Shown: piece by piece, positions 17,751 to 25,774 of the stretch
Layout of the letters: each line of letters begins with the position of its first letter
Position numbering within the stretch: position 1 is the stretch's first letter
DNA from: Novosphingobium acidiphilum DSM 19966
Lineage (GTDB): Bacteria; Pseudomonadota; Alphaproteobacteria; Sphingomonadales; Sphingomonadaceae
DNA: 41,563 nucleotides
Assembly (NCBI RefSeq): GCF_000429005.1
Contig: NZ_AUBA01000025.1
Coordinates: 1 to 41,563, forward strand
Reading direction: 5' to 3'
Program-made: the position numbers and the translations under genes
The notes under the pieces: model-generated
What the model was told of the DNA's origin: nothing
The model's input: the letters and a program-made list of their open reading frames with translations, nothing else
Databases searched by the model: none

Positions 17751-19481
17751 ATGTACTGGCAATCCTCAATTCGCGCCCGGGCGGCAGTCGCCGCAAAAGG
17801 CCGGATCCTGAGATCGGGCGCGATCACCGCCGTCATTGGGCCATTTCTGGGCTTTGCCTTGGCCTTGGCCTGTGCCGCTGGTCCGGCGCAGGCAGAGACG
17901 CGCGCGCTGATTGCCGGCGTGTGGCAGTTCGATTCGCCGATGATCCCCAATCTGAAAGGGCCCGAAAACGATCTGGCCGCGATCGAGGCGGTGGTGCGCG
18001 GCCAGGGCGCCGGCGATGTTACCGTCCTGCGCAACACTGAAGTCACCCGCACCAGTATCGAGACCGCGTTGCATGCGCTGGGGCTGCGGGCAAAGCCGGG
18101 CGACTGGATCGTGTTCTATTATTCGGGCCACGGCGCCGAAGCAGAGGCCGAGATCAAGGGTACCGCCGACGGCAATGCCAACCAGTTCATCCCGCTGGCC
18201 GGGTTTGATCCCGATCGGCAAGACCCCGAACGGTTCATCGTCGACAAGGATTTCTATGCCTGGATGGCGCGCTATATTCCGCCCGATGTGCACATCCTGA
18301 TGATTGCCGACACCTGCCATTCGGGCACGCTGAACCGATCGGTCGATGCATCGTCGTTTCGCTTTGTTCCGCGCATGGCATTTCGCGGCGATGCGGCGCA
18401 GTTCACGCTGATTGCGCGCCCGCTGCCGCGCTTTGCCGCGATCAATCCGGGCAGCGAAAGCGCCGTCGGCGCAGATGCCGCCGGGACCCGCGCGATCGAT
18501 CGGCCCGACCTTGGCAATCTGGTCTACATCGGCGCGGCGCAAGATGACCAGCTGGCGCTGGAGGCGCCGATGCCGGTCAGCGGTGCGCCATCACGCGGGG
18601 TGTTGTCCTGGGCGTTGGAGCAGGGGCTGACCACCCGCGGTGCGGGTGGTACCGGTGCCGCCGCCGATCTGGACCACGACGGGCGCATCACGGTGGCCGA
18701 GATCGGGATCTATCTCGACAGCCAGGTCCGCGCGCTGACCGCGCAGCGCCAGCAGCCGCGCACCAGCTTTGTTGCCTCGGCCGGAGATCTGGTGCTTCTG
18801 GCCAGGGATGCGCCGCTTCGCCCGACCCCGCCCGCAGCCCTGCCCGGCGTGCTGACGCTGGGCCCGCCCCGGCGGCACGACGATGCCGTACCGTGGCGCG
18901 ATGTCGGCACCCGCGAAGCGGCCGATTTCATCTGGGATGCGGCGCAGGGCGCCGTCATGCGCCGGTCGGGCGACACGGTGGCACAAGGCGTGACCACCCC
19001 GGCCGCATTGCGCGGGGTGATCGAAAAATGGAACACGGTCGAAGCGTTGCGCCCGCTGATGAACGAACGCATGCTGCGGCTAACGATCGGTCCGCGCGCC
19101 AATGGTGTGCGCTATGGCGCGGAGCAACAGGTGACGATCGCGCTGAACCCGATCGCGCCGGGCCAGGCCGCGCGCTATGCCACCATCGTCAATCTGGCTT
19201 CTGACGGCACGGTGCAGCGCCTGTTCCCGCTGACTGCCGAGGATGGCGAAGGGCAACTGGGGCCGGCGGGTACGGTGCCGACGATCACCAACCGCGTGGT
19301 TGCCCCGTTTGGCGCCGACCATATCGTGGCACTGGTTACGCCGGCACCACCGCTTGCGCTGCGGGCGATGCTGCGCAGCATCGACGGGCAGCGCCTGGCC
19401 GCGCGGCTGGCCCTGCCGATGCGCGACCTGCTGGCAAACGGTGGCGGCCTGTCGATCGGCGAAATCTATACCGGCCCGTGA
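17751..19481 (+). CDS. Exported caspase-family (C14) protein with C-terminal DUF4384-like domain
   Basis: 576 residues. A long n-region followed by ITAVIGPFLGFALALACAAG and AQA-ET looks like a signal peptide ending near residue 49. The caspase domain (residues 50-380) has His127 in FYYSGHGAEAE and Cys189 in IADTCHSGT, the canonical His-Cys dyad of bacterial caspase homologues. An acidic loop DLDHDGRITVAEIG (about residues 307-320) resembles an EF-hand/dockerin calcium loop. Residues about 440-575 resemble DUF4384 (LRLTIGPRANGVRYGAEQQV; VNLASDGTVQRLFPL; FGADHIVALVTPAPP). ATG 17751 was preferred to GTG 17700, which adds residues not fitting a signal peptide. It is divergent from the other caspase. 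The last 16 bp overlap the convergent amidase. Confidence 0.88.
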   Translation: MYWQSSIRARAAVAAKGRILRSGAITAVIGPFLGFALALACAAGPAQAETRALIAGVWQFDSPMIPNLKGPENDLAAIEAVVRGQGAGDVTVLRNTEVTRTSIETALHALGLRAKPGDWIVFYYSGHGAEAEAEIKGTADGNANQFIPLAGFDPDRQDPERFIVDKDFYAWMARYIPPDVHILMIADTCHSGTLNRSVDASSFRFVPRMAFRGDAAQFTLIARPLPRFAAINPGSESAVGADAAGTRAIDRPDLGNLVYIGAAQDDQLALEAPMPVSGAPSRGVLSWALEQGLTTRGAGGTGAAADLDHDGRITVAEIGIYLDSQVRALTAQRQQPRTSFVASAGDLVLLARDAPLRPTPPAALPGVLTLGPPRRHDDAVPWRDVGTREAADFIWDAAQGAVMRRSGDTVAQGVTTPAALRGVIEKWNTVEALRPLMNERMLRLTIGPRANGVRYGAEQQVTIALNPIAPGQAARYATIVNLASDGTVQRLFPLTAEDGEGQLGPAGTVPTITNRVVAPFGADHIVALVTPAPPLALRAMLRSIDGQRLAARLALPMRDLLANGGGLSIGEIYTGP

Positions 19482-20899
19482 TCGGGCAGCGGCAGACGGC
19501 CCAGCACAGCCTCTATCGCAAGGCCGATGCCAAGCAGGCGACGGTCCGAGCCGGCCGGGCCATCGAGTTCGATCGCCACAGGCAACCCTTGGGCAAGCCC
19601 TGCGGGCAGCACCAGACCGGGCAGTCCTGCCGTGCTGCCGGGCGCGATATTGCGGCCCACGGCATCGGTGAAGGCGACGGTCTTGTGCCCGATCCGCACC
19701 GTCGTGTCGTCACCGATCGGGGTGGCGGCAACCATCGTTGCGGGCAGCAGCATGGCATCGACCCGGTGTTCGGCAAACCAGGCGGCCAGCACCGCGCGCA
19801 GCGCGGGCAAATGCACATCGCGCGCCGCCAGATAGTCCACCTCGGATATCGCATGGGCCGCGCCGGGCAGCGAAAAATGCCGCAGCAGCACCATGACATC
19901 GGGGCTGACTTTGGACAGCATGGCATCAAATCCGATCGGCGCGCCCGACCGTGCCAACCATTCGGTCAGCGCGGGAACGACATCGTGCACCTGCACACAC
20001 AACGTGATCGCATCGATCAAGTCACCAAGGCCCGGTACATCGGCCTCGACAATGGTCACCCCGGCATCGCGCAGGCGGTCGATCACGCCGGCGACCACCC
20101 GCGCCAGCGCCGGGTCGAGATCGGCGAAAAAATAGCCCGGCGCGATCCCCAGCCGCAAGTCCGACAGGCACGGCACCGCAACCGGCGCATCATCGCCGGT
20201 GATCACGCTGTCGAACAGCACGATATCCGACACCTGGCGCGCATGCGGGCCGATCTGGTCGAACAGCGCGCTGATCGGCGCGCAACCGTCGTTGGGATAG
20301 CGCCCGGTGGTCGGGCGGAACCCGGCAATGCCGCACAACGCAGCCGGCACGCGGATCGAGCCCTGGGTGTCTTCGGCCAGGCCAAGCGGGGCCATGCCGG
20401 CCGCCACCGCCGCCGCGGTGCCGCCGCTGCTGCCGCCGGGAATACGCGCCAGGTCCCAGGGATTGCGCACCGCCCCATAGGCCAGATTGCTGCTGGTCCA
20501 GCCGAGCGACAGTTCATGCAGATTGGTTTTGCCCAGCACGATTGCCCCCGCCGCGCGCAGGCGCGCGACGATCGCGGCATCGCGCACCGGTGTGAACGCG
20601 CGCAAGGCCGTGGTGCCCGCCGTGGTCGGCAGATCGACGGTGTTGATGCTGTCCTTCACCGGGATCGGCAGGCCGTGCAACGGCCCAAGCGGTTCGCCCC
20701 GCGCGCGCCGGGCATCGGCCTTGCGCGCGGCGGCGCGCACTGCATCGGCATCCAGCGTGATGAACGCGTTCAACGCCGCCCCTGCGGCACAGCGTTCGAG
20801 CAGGGCCTGCGCATAGGCGAGCGCGGTGATCCGCCCGTCGCGCATGGCATCGACCGCATCGGCGGCGGAAAGTGCGATCATGGCATCGTGTGTCATCAT
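19466..20899 (-). CDS. Amidase-signature family protein
   Basis: 477 residues, normal family length. The Ser-cisSer-Lys active site is visible: Lys in LPIPVKDSIN, and the serines in IPGGSSGGTAAAVAAGMAPL followed by EDTQGSIRVPAA. Such enzymes hydrolyse linear amides; the group includes indoleacetamide and aryl-acylamide hydrolases, and related GatA proteins work in tRNA amidation. There is no GatB/GatC neighbour here, so a catabolic amidase is more likely. The start ATG 20899 has AGAGGG 8 nt upstream; the next codon is also ATG. An in-frame extension to 21019 lacks homology. The 3' end overlaps the caspase gene by 16 bp. The start is 74 bp from divergent fumC. Confidence 0.9.
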   Translation of the reverse strand: MMTHDAMIALSAADAVDAMRDGRITALAYAQALLERCAAGAALNAFITLDADAVRAAARKADARRARGEPLGPLHGLPIPVKDSINTVDLPTTAGTTALRAFTPVRDAAIVARLRAAGAIVLGKTNLHELSLGWTSSNLAYGAVRNPWDLARIPGGSSGGTAAAVAAGMAPLGLAEDTQGSIRVPAALCGIAGFRPTTGRYPNDGCAPISALFDQIGPHARQVSDIVLFDSVITGDDAPVAVPCLSDLRLGIAPGYFFADLDPALARVVAGVIDRLRDAGVTIVEADVPGLGDLIDAITLCVQVHDVVPALTEWLARSGAPIGFDAMLSKVSPDVMVLLRHFSLPGAAHAISEVDYLAARDVHLPALRAVLAAWFAEHRVDAMLLPATMVAATPIGDDTTVRIGHKTVAFTDAVGRNIAPGSTAGLPGLVLPAGLAQGLPVAIELDGPAGSDRRLLGIGLAIEAVLGRLPLPDHGPV

Positions 20900-20972
20900 G
20901 GCGGTGCCCTCTGTTGTGAAACGGTGATAAGCCAAGACCCTGGACCACTCAATTGCCCGGCGAGCCCCAACG

Positions 20973-22361
20973 ATGCGCACCGAAACCGACAGTCTTGGCC
21001 CTGTAGACGTGCCCGACAACGCCTATTGGGGTGCCCAGACCCAGCGCAGCATGACCAATTTCGCCTTTCCCGCGACCGAGCGCATGCCCATCGCGGTGAT
21101 CCATGCGCTGGCCACGATCAAGCTGGTGGCGGCGCGGATCAACCTGCGGCACGGGCTGGACGAAACGCTGGCCGGCGCAATTAAGACCGCAGCCGCCGAG
21201 GTGATCGACGGCACGCATGATGACCAGTTTCCGCTGGCGATCTGGCAGACCGGATCGGGCACGCAGACCAACATGAATGTCAACGAAGTGATCGCAGGCC
21301 GCGCCAACGAGATCCTGAACGGCCGGCGCGGCGGCAAGGCGCCGGTCCATCCCAACGACCATGTCAACCGGTCACAATCGTCCAACGACAGTTTTCCGAC
21401 CGCGCTGCATATTGCCGCCGCCCGCGGCGTGATTGTCCGGCTTGATCCCGCGCTGTCCGAAATGCACCGCATCTTGGCGGGCTATCACGCGGCCTGGTCC
21501 GATCTGGTCAAGATCGGCCGGACCCATTTGCAGGATGCGACGCCTCTGACGCTGGGGCAGGAATTTTCCGGCTATGCCGCGCAGATTGCGCAATGCCGGT
21601 CAAGGATCGGCCATGCGCTCGACGAAGTGCTGGCTTTGGCGCAGGGCGGTACCGCGGTGGGCACCGGGCTGAACGCACCGGCCGGTTTTGCCGATGACTT
21701 TGCGCGCGAAATGGCCGCGATGACCGGCATGGCGTTTCGCCCCGCCACCAATCCCTTTGCCGCGCTGGCGGCCAATGATGCGCTGGTGGCGCTGTCTGGC
21801 GCGCTGTCAACACTGGCTGTTGCGCTGACCAAGATCGGCAACGACATCCGCCTGCTGGCATCGGGCCCGCGCGCCGGGATTGGCGAGCTGATCCTGCCCG
21901 AAAACGAACCGGGCAGCTCGATCATGCCGGGCAAAGTCAATCCGACCCAGTGCGAGATGCTGACCATGGTCGCAGCACAAGTCATCGGCAACCATGCCGC
22001 GGTAACCACAGGGGGGATGCAGGGGCACCTCGAACTGAACGTGTTCAAGCCGCTGATCGGGGCAAACGTGCTGCGATCGATCGATCTGCTGGCCACCGCG
22101 ATCGACGGGTTCACCCGCCATGCCCTGGCCGGATTGCAGCCCGACCGTGCGCGCATTGCCGATCTGGTTGATCGATCGTTGATGCTGGCAACCGCACTGG
22201 TACCCGAAATCGGCTATGAAAACGCGGCAACGATTGCCCACCATGCACAGGCGCACGGCCTGACCCTGCGCCAGGCAGCACTCGCCACCGGGCTGGTCGA
22301 TGCCGCAACCTTTGACCGGGTGGTGCGGCCCGAAACGATGGTCGGGGCAGCCAAAGCCTGA
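20973..22361 (+). CDS. fumC: Class II fumarate hydratase
   Basis: 462 residues, the standard length for FumC. It catalyses the reversible hydration of fumarate to malate in the TCA cycle, as a cytoplasmic homotetramer without an iron-sulfur cluster. Diagnostic segments are RTETDSLGPVDVPDNAYWGA at the N-terminus, WQTGSGTQTNMNVNEVIA, SQSSNDSFPTALHIA, TPLTLGQEFSGYAAQI, and the superfamily signature GSSIMPGKVNPTQCE, which contains the catalytic serine loop. No strong ribosome-binding site is seen before ATG 20973. It stands alone, divergent from the amidase and 47 bp ahead of trhO. Confidence 0.96.
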   Translation: MRTETDSLGPVDVPDNAYWGAQTQRSMTNFAFPATERMPIAVIHALATIKLVAARINLRHGLDETLAGAIKTAAAEVIDGTHDDQFPLAIWQTGSGTQTNMNVNEVIAGRANEILNGRRGGKAPVHPNDHVNRSQSSNDSFPTALHIAAARGVIVRLDPALSEMHRILAGYHAAWSDLVKIGRTHLQDATPLTLGQEFSGYAAQIAQCRSRIGHALDEVLALAQGGTAVGTGLNAPAGFADDFAREMAAMTGMAFRPATNPFAALAANDALVALSGALSTLAVALTKIGNDIRLLASGPRAGIGELILPENEPGSSIMPGKVNPTQCEMLTMVAAQVIGNHAAVTTGGMQGHLELNVFKPLIGANVLRSIDLLATAIDGFTRHALAGLQPDRARIADLVDRSLMLATALVPEIGYENAATIAHHAQAHGLTLRQAALATGLVDAATFDRVVRPETMVGAAKA

Positions 22362-22408
22362 TCGATCGTCCGCTTCAAACCTGGCGCGTCCCGGTCTATG
22401 GGGCAGCG

Positions 22409-23359
22409 ATGCAGCCCTTGCCCCCCACCACCGAACACCCGCCAATCCGCGTTGCGGCGCTGTATCACTTTTGCCGGTTCGACGATCCTGCTGCCTTGCG
22501 CGAACCGCTGCAGCGGCTGTGCCGTGGGCATGGGCTGCGCGGCACGCTGTTGCTGGCGCATGAAGGGATCAACGGCACCATCGCAGGAACCGCCGATGCC
22601 ATCGCCACGGTGCTGGCGCATATCCGCGGACTGCCTGGCTGCGCCGGGCTCGAGGCAAAGTTTTCGGGCGCCGCGACCATGCCGTTTCACCGCATGAAAG
22701 TGCGGATCAAGCGCGAAATCGTGACCATGGGGCAGCCCGATATCGATCCGGTGCATCATGTCGGCACGTATGTCGATCCGCACGACTGGAACGCGCTGAT
22801 TGCCGATCCCGATACGCTGGTGATCGACACGCGCAACGACTACGAAGTGGCCGTCGGCACCTTTGCCGGCGCGATCGATCCGCAAACCCGCGCATTCAGC
22901 GAATTTCCCGAATGGTTTCGCGCGCATCGCGATGCGCTGCTGTCGGGCAAGGCCAGGGTGGCAATGTTTTGCACCGGCGGGATCCGCTGCGAAAAATCGA
23001 CCGCGTTCCTGCGCGCCGAAGGGGTGGACGCGGTCTATCACCTGAAAGGCGGCATTCTCAAATATCTTGAAACGATCCCGCCCGAACACAGCCTGTGGCA
23101 GGGCGAATGCTTTGTGTTCGATCAGCGCGTCGCGGTCGGCCATGGCCTGGCCCCCGGCACGCATGCGCTGTGCCACGCCTGCCGCATGCCGGTGTCGCAG
23201 GCCGACAGCCAGTCACCGTTGTATGAACCGGGCGTCAGTTGCCCCGCCTGCCACGCCGAACGCACCGACGAACAACGCGCCGCCTATCGCGAACGGCATC
23301 GGCAAGAGGCGCTGGCCGCAGCGCAAGGCCGTGCGCATGTCGGCGCGGTGCTGCCCTGA
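22409..23359 (+). CDS. trhO: tRNA uridine(34) hydroxylase, rhodanese-related (TrhO/YceA)
   Basis: 316 residues. TrhO performs oxygen-dependent hydroxylation of U34 in tRNAs on the way to (m)cmo5U. Visible features are the N-terminal ferredoxin-like acylphosphatase-type domain (RVAALYHFCRFDDPAALREP; GTLLLAHEGINGTIAGT), MPFHRMKVRIKREIVTMG, and a rhodanese domain with active-site loop MFCTGGIRCEKSTAFL. A C-terminal cysteine-rich segment (CHACRMPVSQAD; GVSCPACHAERTDEQR) may bind zinc. The length and order match the family. It lies 47 bp downstream of fumC and could be transcribed with it. Confidence 0.94.
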   Translation: MQPLPPTTEHPPIRVAALYHFCRFDDPAALREPLQRLCRGHGLRGTLLLAHEGINGTIAGTADAIATVLAHIRGLPGCAGLEAKFSGAATMPFHRMKVRIKREIVTMGQPDIDPVHHVGTYVDPHDWNALIADPDTLVIDTRNDYEVAVGTFAGAIDPQTRAFSEFPEWFRAHRDALLSGKARVAMFCTGGIRCEKSTAFLRAEGVDAVYHLKGGILKYLETIPPEHSLWQGECFVFDQRVAVGHGLAPGTHALCHACRMPVSQADSQSPLYEPGVSCPACHAERTDEQRAAYRERHRQEALAAAQGRAHVGAVLP

Positions 23360-23445
23360 GCCACGCCGGCGCGGTATACGTATTCCGCTGGAGTCCGGAC
23401 AATCGGCGCAGCAGTGTCGCCCGACAGCAGCGAGAGGCAGCAGCG

Positions 23446-24989
23446 ATGACGATCAACCGCTTGATGCGCGCGGGCCGGCGTTGCGCGCTGATCGTCCTGG
23501 CTTTGGCGGGCAGCCTGCCGGCCCGCGCCGCGCCCGCGCACGAGCCAGAGATTTTCTACCACGTATTTGTCCGCAGTTTCCGCGACGCCGATGGCGATCG
23601 GATCGGCGATCTGGACGGGGTGACCAGGGGGCTGGATTATATCAAGGCGCTGGGGGCCACCACGGTGCTGCTGACCCCGGTGCAGCCTTCCCCGTTCTAT
23701 CACAACTATTTCGCCACGGATTTCAACGGCGTGGCCCCTGAATATGGCGGCATGCCCGCGTGGACCCGCCTGCTGCGCGCGGTTTGCATGTCTATATGGA
23801 CCTGGAATTCCAGTATGTGGCGGGTGCTCATCCATGGCTGACCAGCACATGGCATCATCCTGCGGCACCGCGGCGCGACTGGCTGGTGTGGGACAAGGCG
23901 CATGGCGCGGTCGATCCGCTGCCGTCGCCGTTCGGGCTCTATGCCGGGGCCGCCGATGGCACCCGCCATGCGATAGCATTCGTCAATCTGGATAACCCGG
24001 CGGTGCGCGCCTATTTTCGCCGTTATCTGTTGCGCTGGGCCGATCCGCACGGCGATGGCAGCGGCCGCGACGGGGTCGATGGTTTTCGCATCGATCACAT
24101 GATGGACGATCTCGACAATGCGCATGTCGTTACCCGGCTGTTCGCCGGGTTCTGGCGCCCGTTGATCGCGGCGGTCAAGGCGCGCCGCCCGGGTGTGCGG
24201 TTTGTCGGCGAACAATGGGATTGGGGTTATGGCACCGATTTCCTGGCGCGCGGCCATGCCGACATGGTGTTTGCCTTTCCGCTGCAAGCCGCGCTCAACC
24301 GGCTCGACAAGCCGGCGATCATCAAGGAAGCCCTGGCGACACAGGCGGCCACCCCCACAGGCACCTCGCAGGTGGTTTTCCTTGAAAACCACGACACCGA
24401 CCGCTTCATGACAACCATCGGCGATGATCCGCAAAAGGCGCGCGCGGGCGCGGCCATCCTGTTTGCGCTGCGCGGCGAACCTTCGGTCTATTATGGGCAG
24501 GAACTGGGCATGCGCGGCCGCAAAGGCCCGGCCGAGGCCTCCGATGCCCCCGATGTGCCCAAGCGCGAGGCATTCCGTTGGCACGCAGACCTCGACGCGC
24601 CAGGATCGGCAACCTGGTACCGATCGCTCGATCGGGTGTGGAACGCCCGGGTCAATCGATCGCACGACGGGGTCTCGGTCGAAGAGCAGGACCATGCGCC
24701 CGGATCGCTGCTGAACTGGTATCGCCGGCTGATCACGCTGCGCCGCACGCGCCCCGATCTGGCCAGCGGCGACCAGGCGTTCCCCTGCGCCGCGCAATCG
24801 CCGGTGCTGTGCGTGCTGCGCACCATGGGCACGCAGCAAACGCTGGTGCTGGTCAATCTGTCCGATGCCCCTGCCGCGCCCGCGATCGATGCAAACCTGT
24901 CGCCGCGCACGTTCCATCTGCTGGCGGGCGAAGGCGCGACCGATGCGGTGCTGGCACCTTATGCCGTGCGCATTGTCGGCACACCATGA
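23446..24989 (+). pseudogene. GH13 alpha-amylase-family gene with internal frameshift
   Basis: ATG 23446 (AGAGG about 9 nt upstream) opens an exported GH13 protein: signal peptide to about residue 28, then EIFYHVFVRSFRDADGDRIG, DLDGVTRGLDYIKALGATTV, and FNGVAPEYGGMPAWTRLLRAV. Near 23776-23790 homology moves to another frame, GLHVYMDLEFQYVAGAHPWL, continuing to the stop at 24989. That part holds the catalytic elements DGFRIDH (nucleophile Asp codon 24093-24095), VGEQWD (Glu codon 24210-24212) and ENHDTDR. The first frame ends at the TGA at 23839-23841. Both halves are intact apart from the shift, so inactivation is recent or this is a sequencing error. Read across, it would be about 515 residues, normal for an exported alpha-amylase. 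Confidence 0.85.
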
Positions 24990-25762
24990 CCGCGGGTTGC
25001 CTGACCGTTGCGATGGGCCAGATGCTGGTCGAACCCGGCCGACCCGAACGCAATCTGGCGCGCGCCGAGACGATGATCGCCAGCGCCGCCGCGCAAGGGG
25101 CGTCAGCCATCGTCCTGCCCGAAACGCTCGATCTGGGCTGGACATCGCATAGCGCACGCGACCTGGCGCAAGACCTGCCCGGCGCATACGGTAACACGCT
25201 GTGCGCCGCGGCCCGGCGCCACGGGCTGGTCGTGGCCGCGGGTCTGACCGAACGCGATGGCGACAGACTTTACAACAGCGCGCTGCTGATCGATGCCGAC
25301 GGGCGGATCGCCGCGCGTCATCGCAAGATCGCCGAGCTCGATTTTGCCCGCGCAATTTATGCCACGGGCACCACGCTGGGCGTAGCCGACACCAGGATCG
25401 GCCGGATCGGGCTGGCCATCTGCGCCGATTACTGGACCCCCACGCTGGGCCTGGCGCAAGGCGCGATGGGCGCGCAGATCCTGCTTTCGCCAGCCGCCTG
25501 GGCGGTGCCGCCCGGGTTTGACCCGGTGCAGACACCCTATGGCGGGGAATGGATCGCCAGCTATCGCACGATCGCCGCCGCATTCCGCATTCCGGTAATC
25601 GGGGTCAGCAACGTCGGCCCTGTCACCAGCGGCGACTGGGCCGGGCACAGCTGCATCGGCGCCTCGATCGCGGTCGATGCCGACGGATCGGTCGCCGCGC
25701 GCGGCCCGTTTGGCCAGACCGCCGAGGCGCTGATCCTGGCGCAGGTGCGTATCGGCGGGTAA
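24986..25762 (+). CDS. Carbon-nitrogen hydrolase (nitrilase superfamily)
   Basis: 258 residues. The catalytic triad is visible: Glu46 in IVLPETLDLGW, Lys114 in RHRKIAELD, and Cys146 in LAICADYW. The superfamily includes nitrilases, aliphatic amidases, carbamoylases and omega-amidases; the substrate here is unknown. There is no signal peptide. The ATG overlaps the amylase stop (ATGA, 24986-24989), so translation was designed to be coupled to that gene; the frameshift upstream could reduce its expression. Functional pairing with an exported amylase is unusual. Confidence 0.88.
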   Translation: MTAGCLTVAMGQMLVEPGRPERNLARAETMIASAAAQGASAIVLPETLDLGWTSHSARDLAQDLPGAYGNTLCAAARRHGLVVAAGLTERDGDRLYNSALLIDADGRIAARHRKIAELDFARAIYATGTTLGVADTRIGRIGLAICADYWTPTLGLAQGAMGAQILLSPAAWAVPPGFDPVQTPYGGEWIASYRTIAAAFRIPVIGVSNVGPVTSGDWAGHSCIGASIAVDADGSVAARGPFGQTAEALILAQVRIGG

Positions 25763-25774
25763 AACCCTGGCCGC

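Noticed and set aside
19478..21184. 568-residue open frame on the plus strand
   Set aside because: Antisense to the amidase, no recognisable motif, and it runs across the fumC start.
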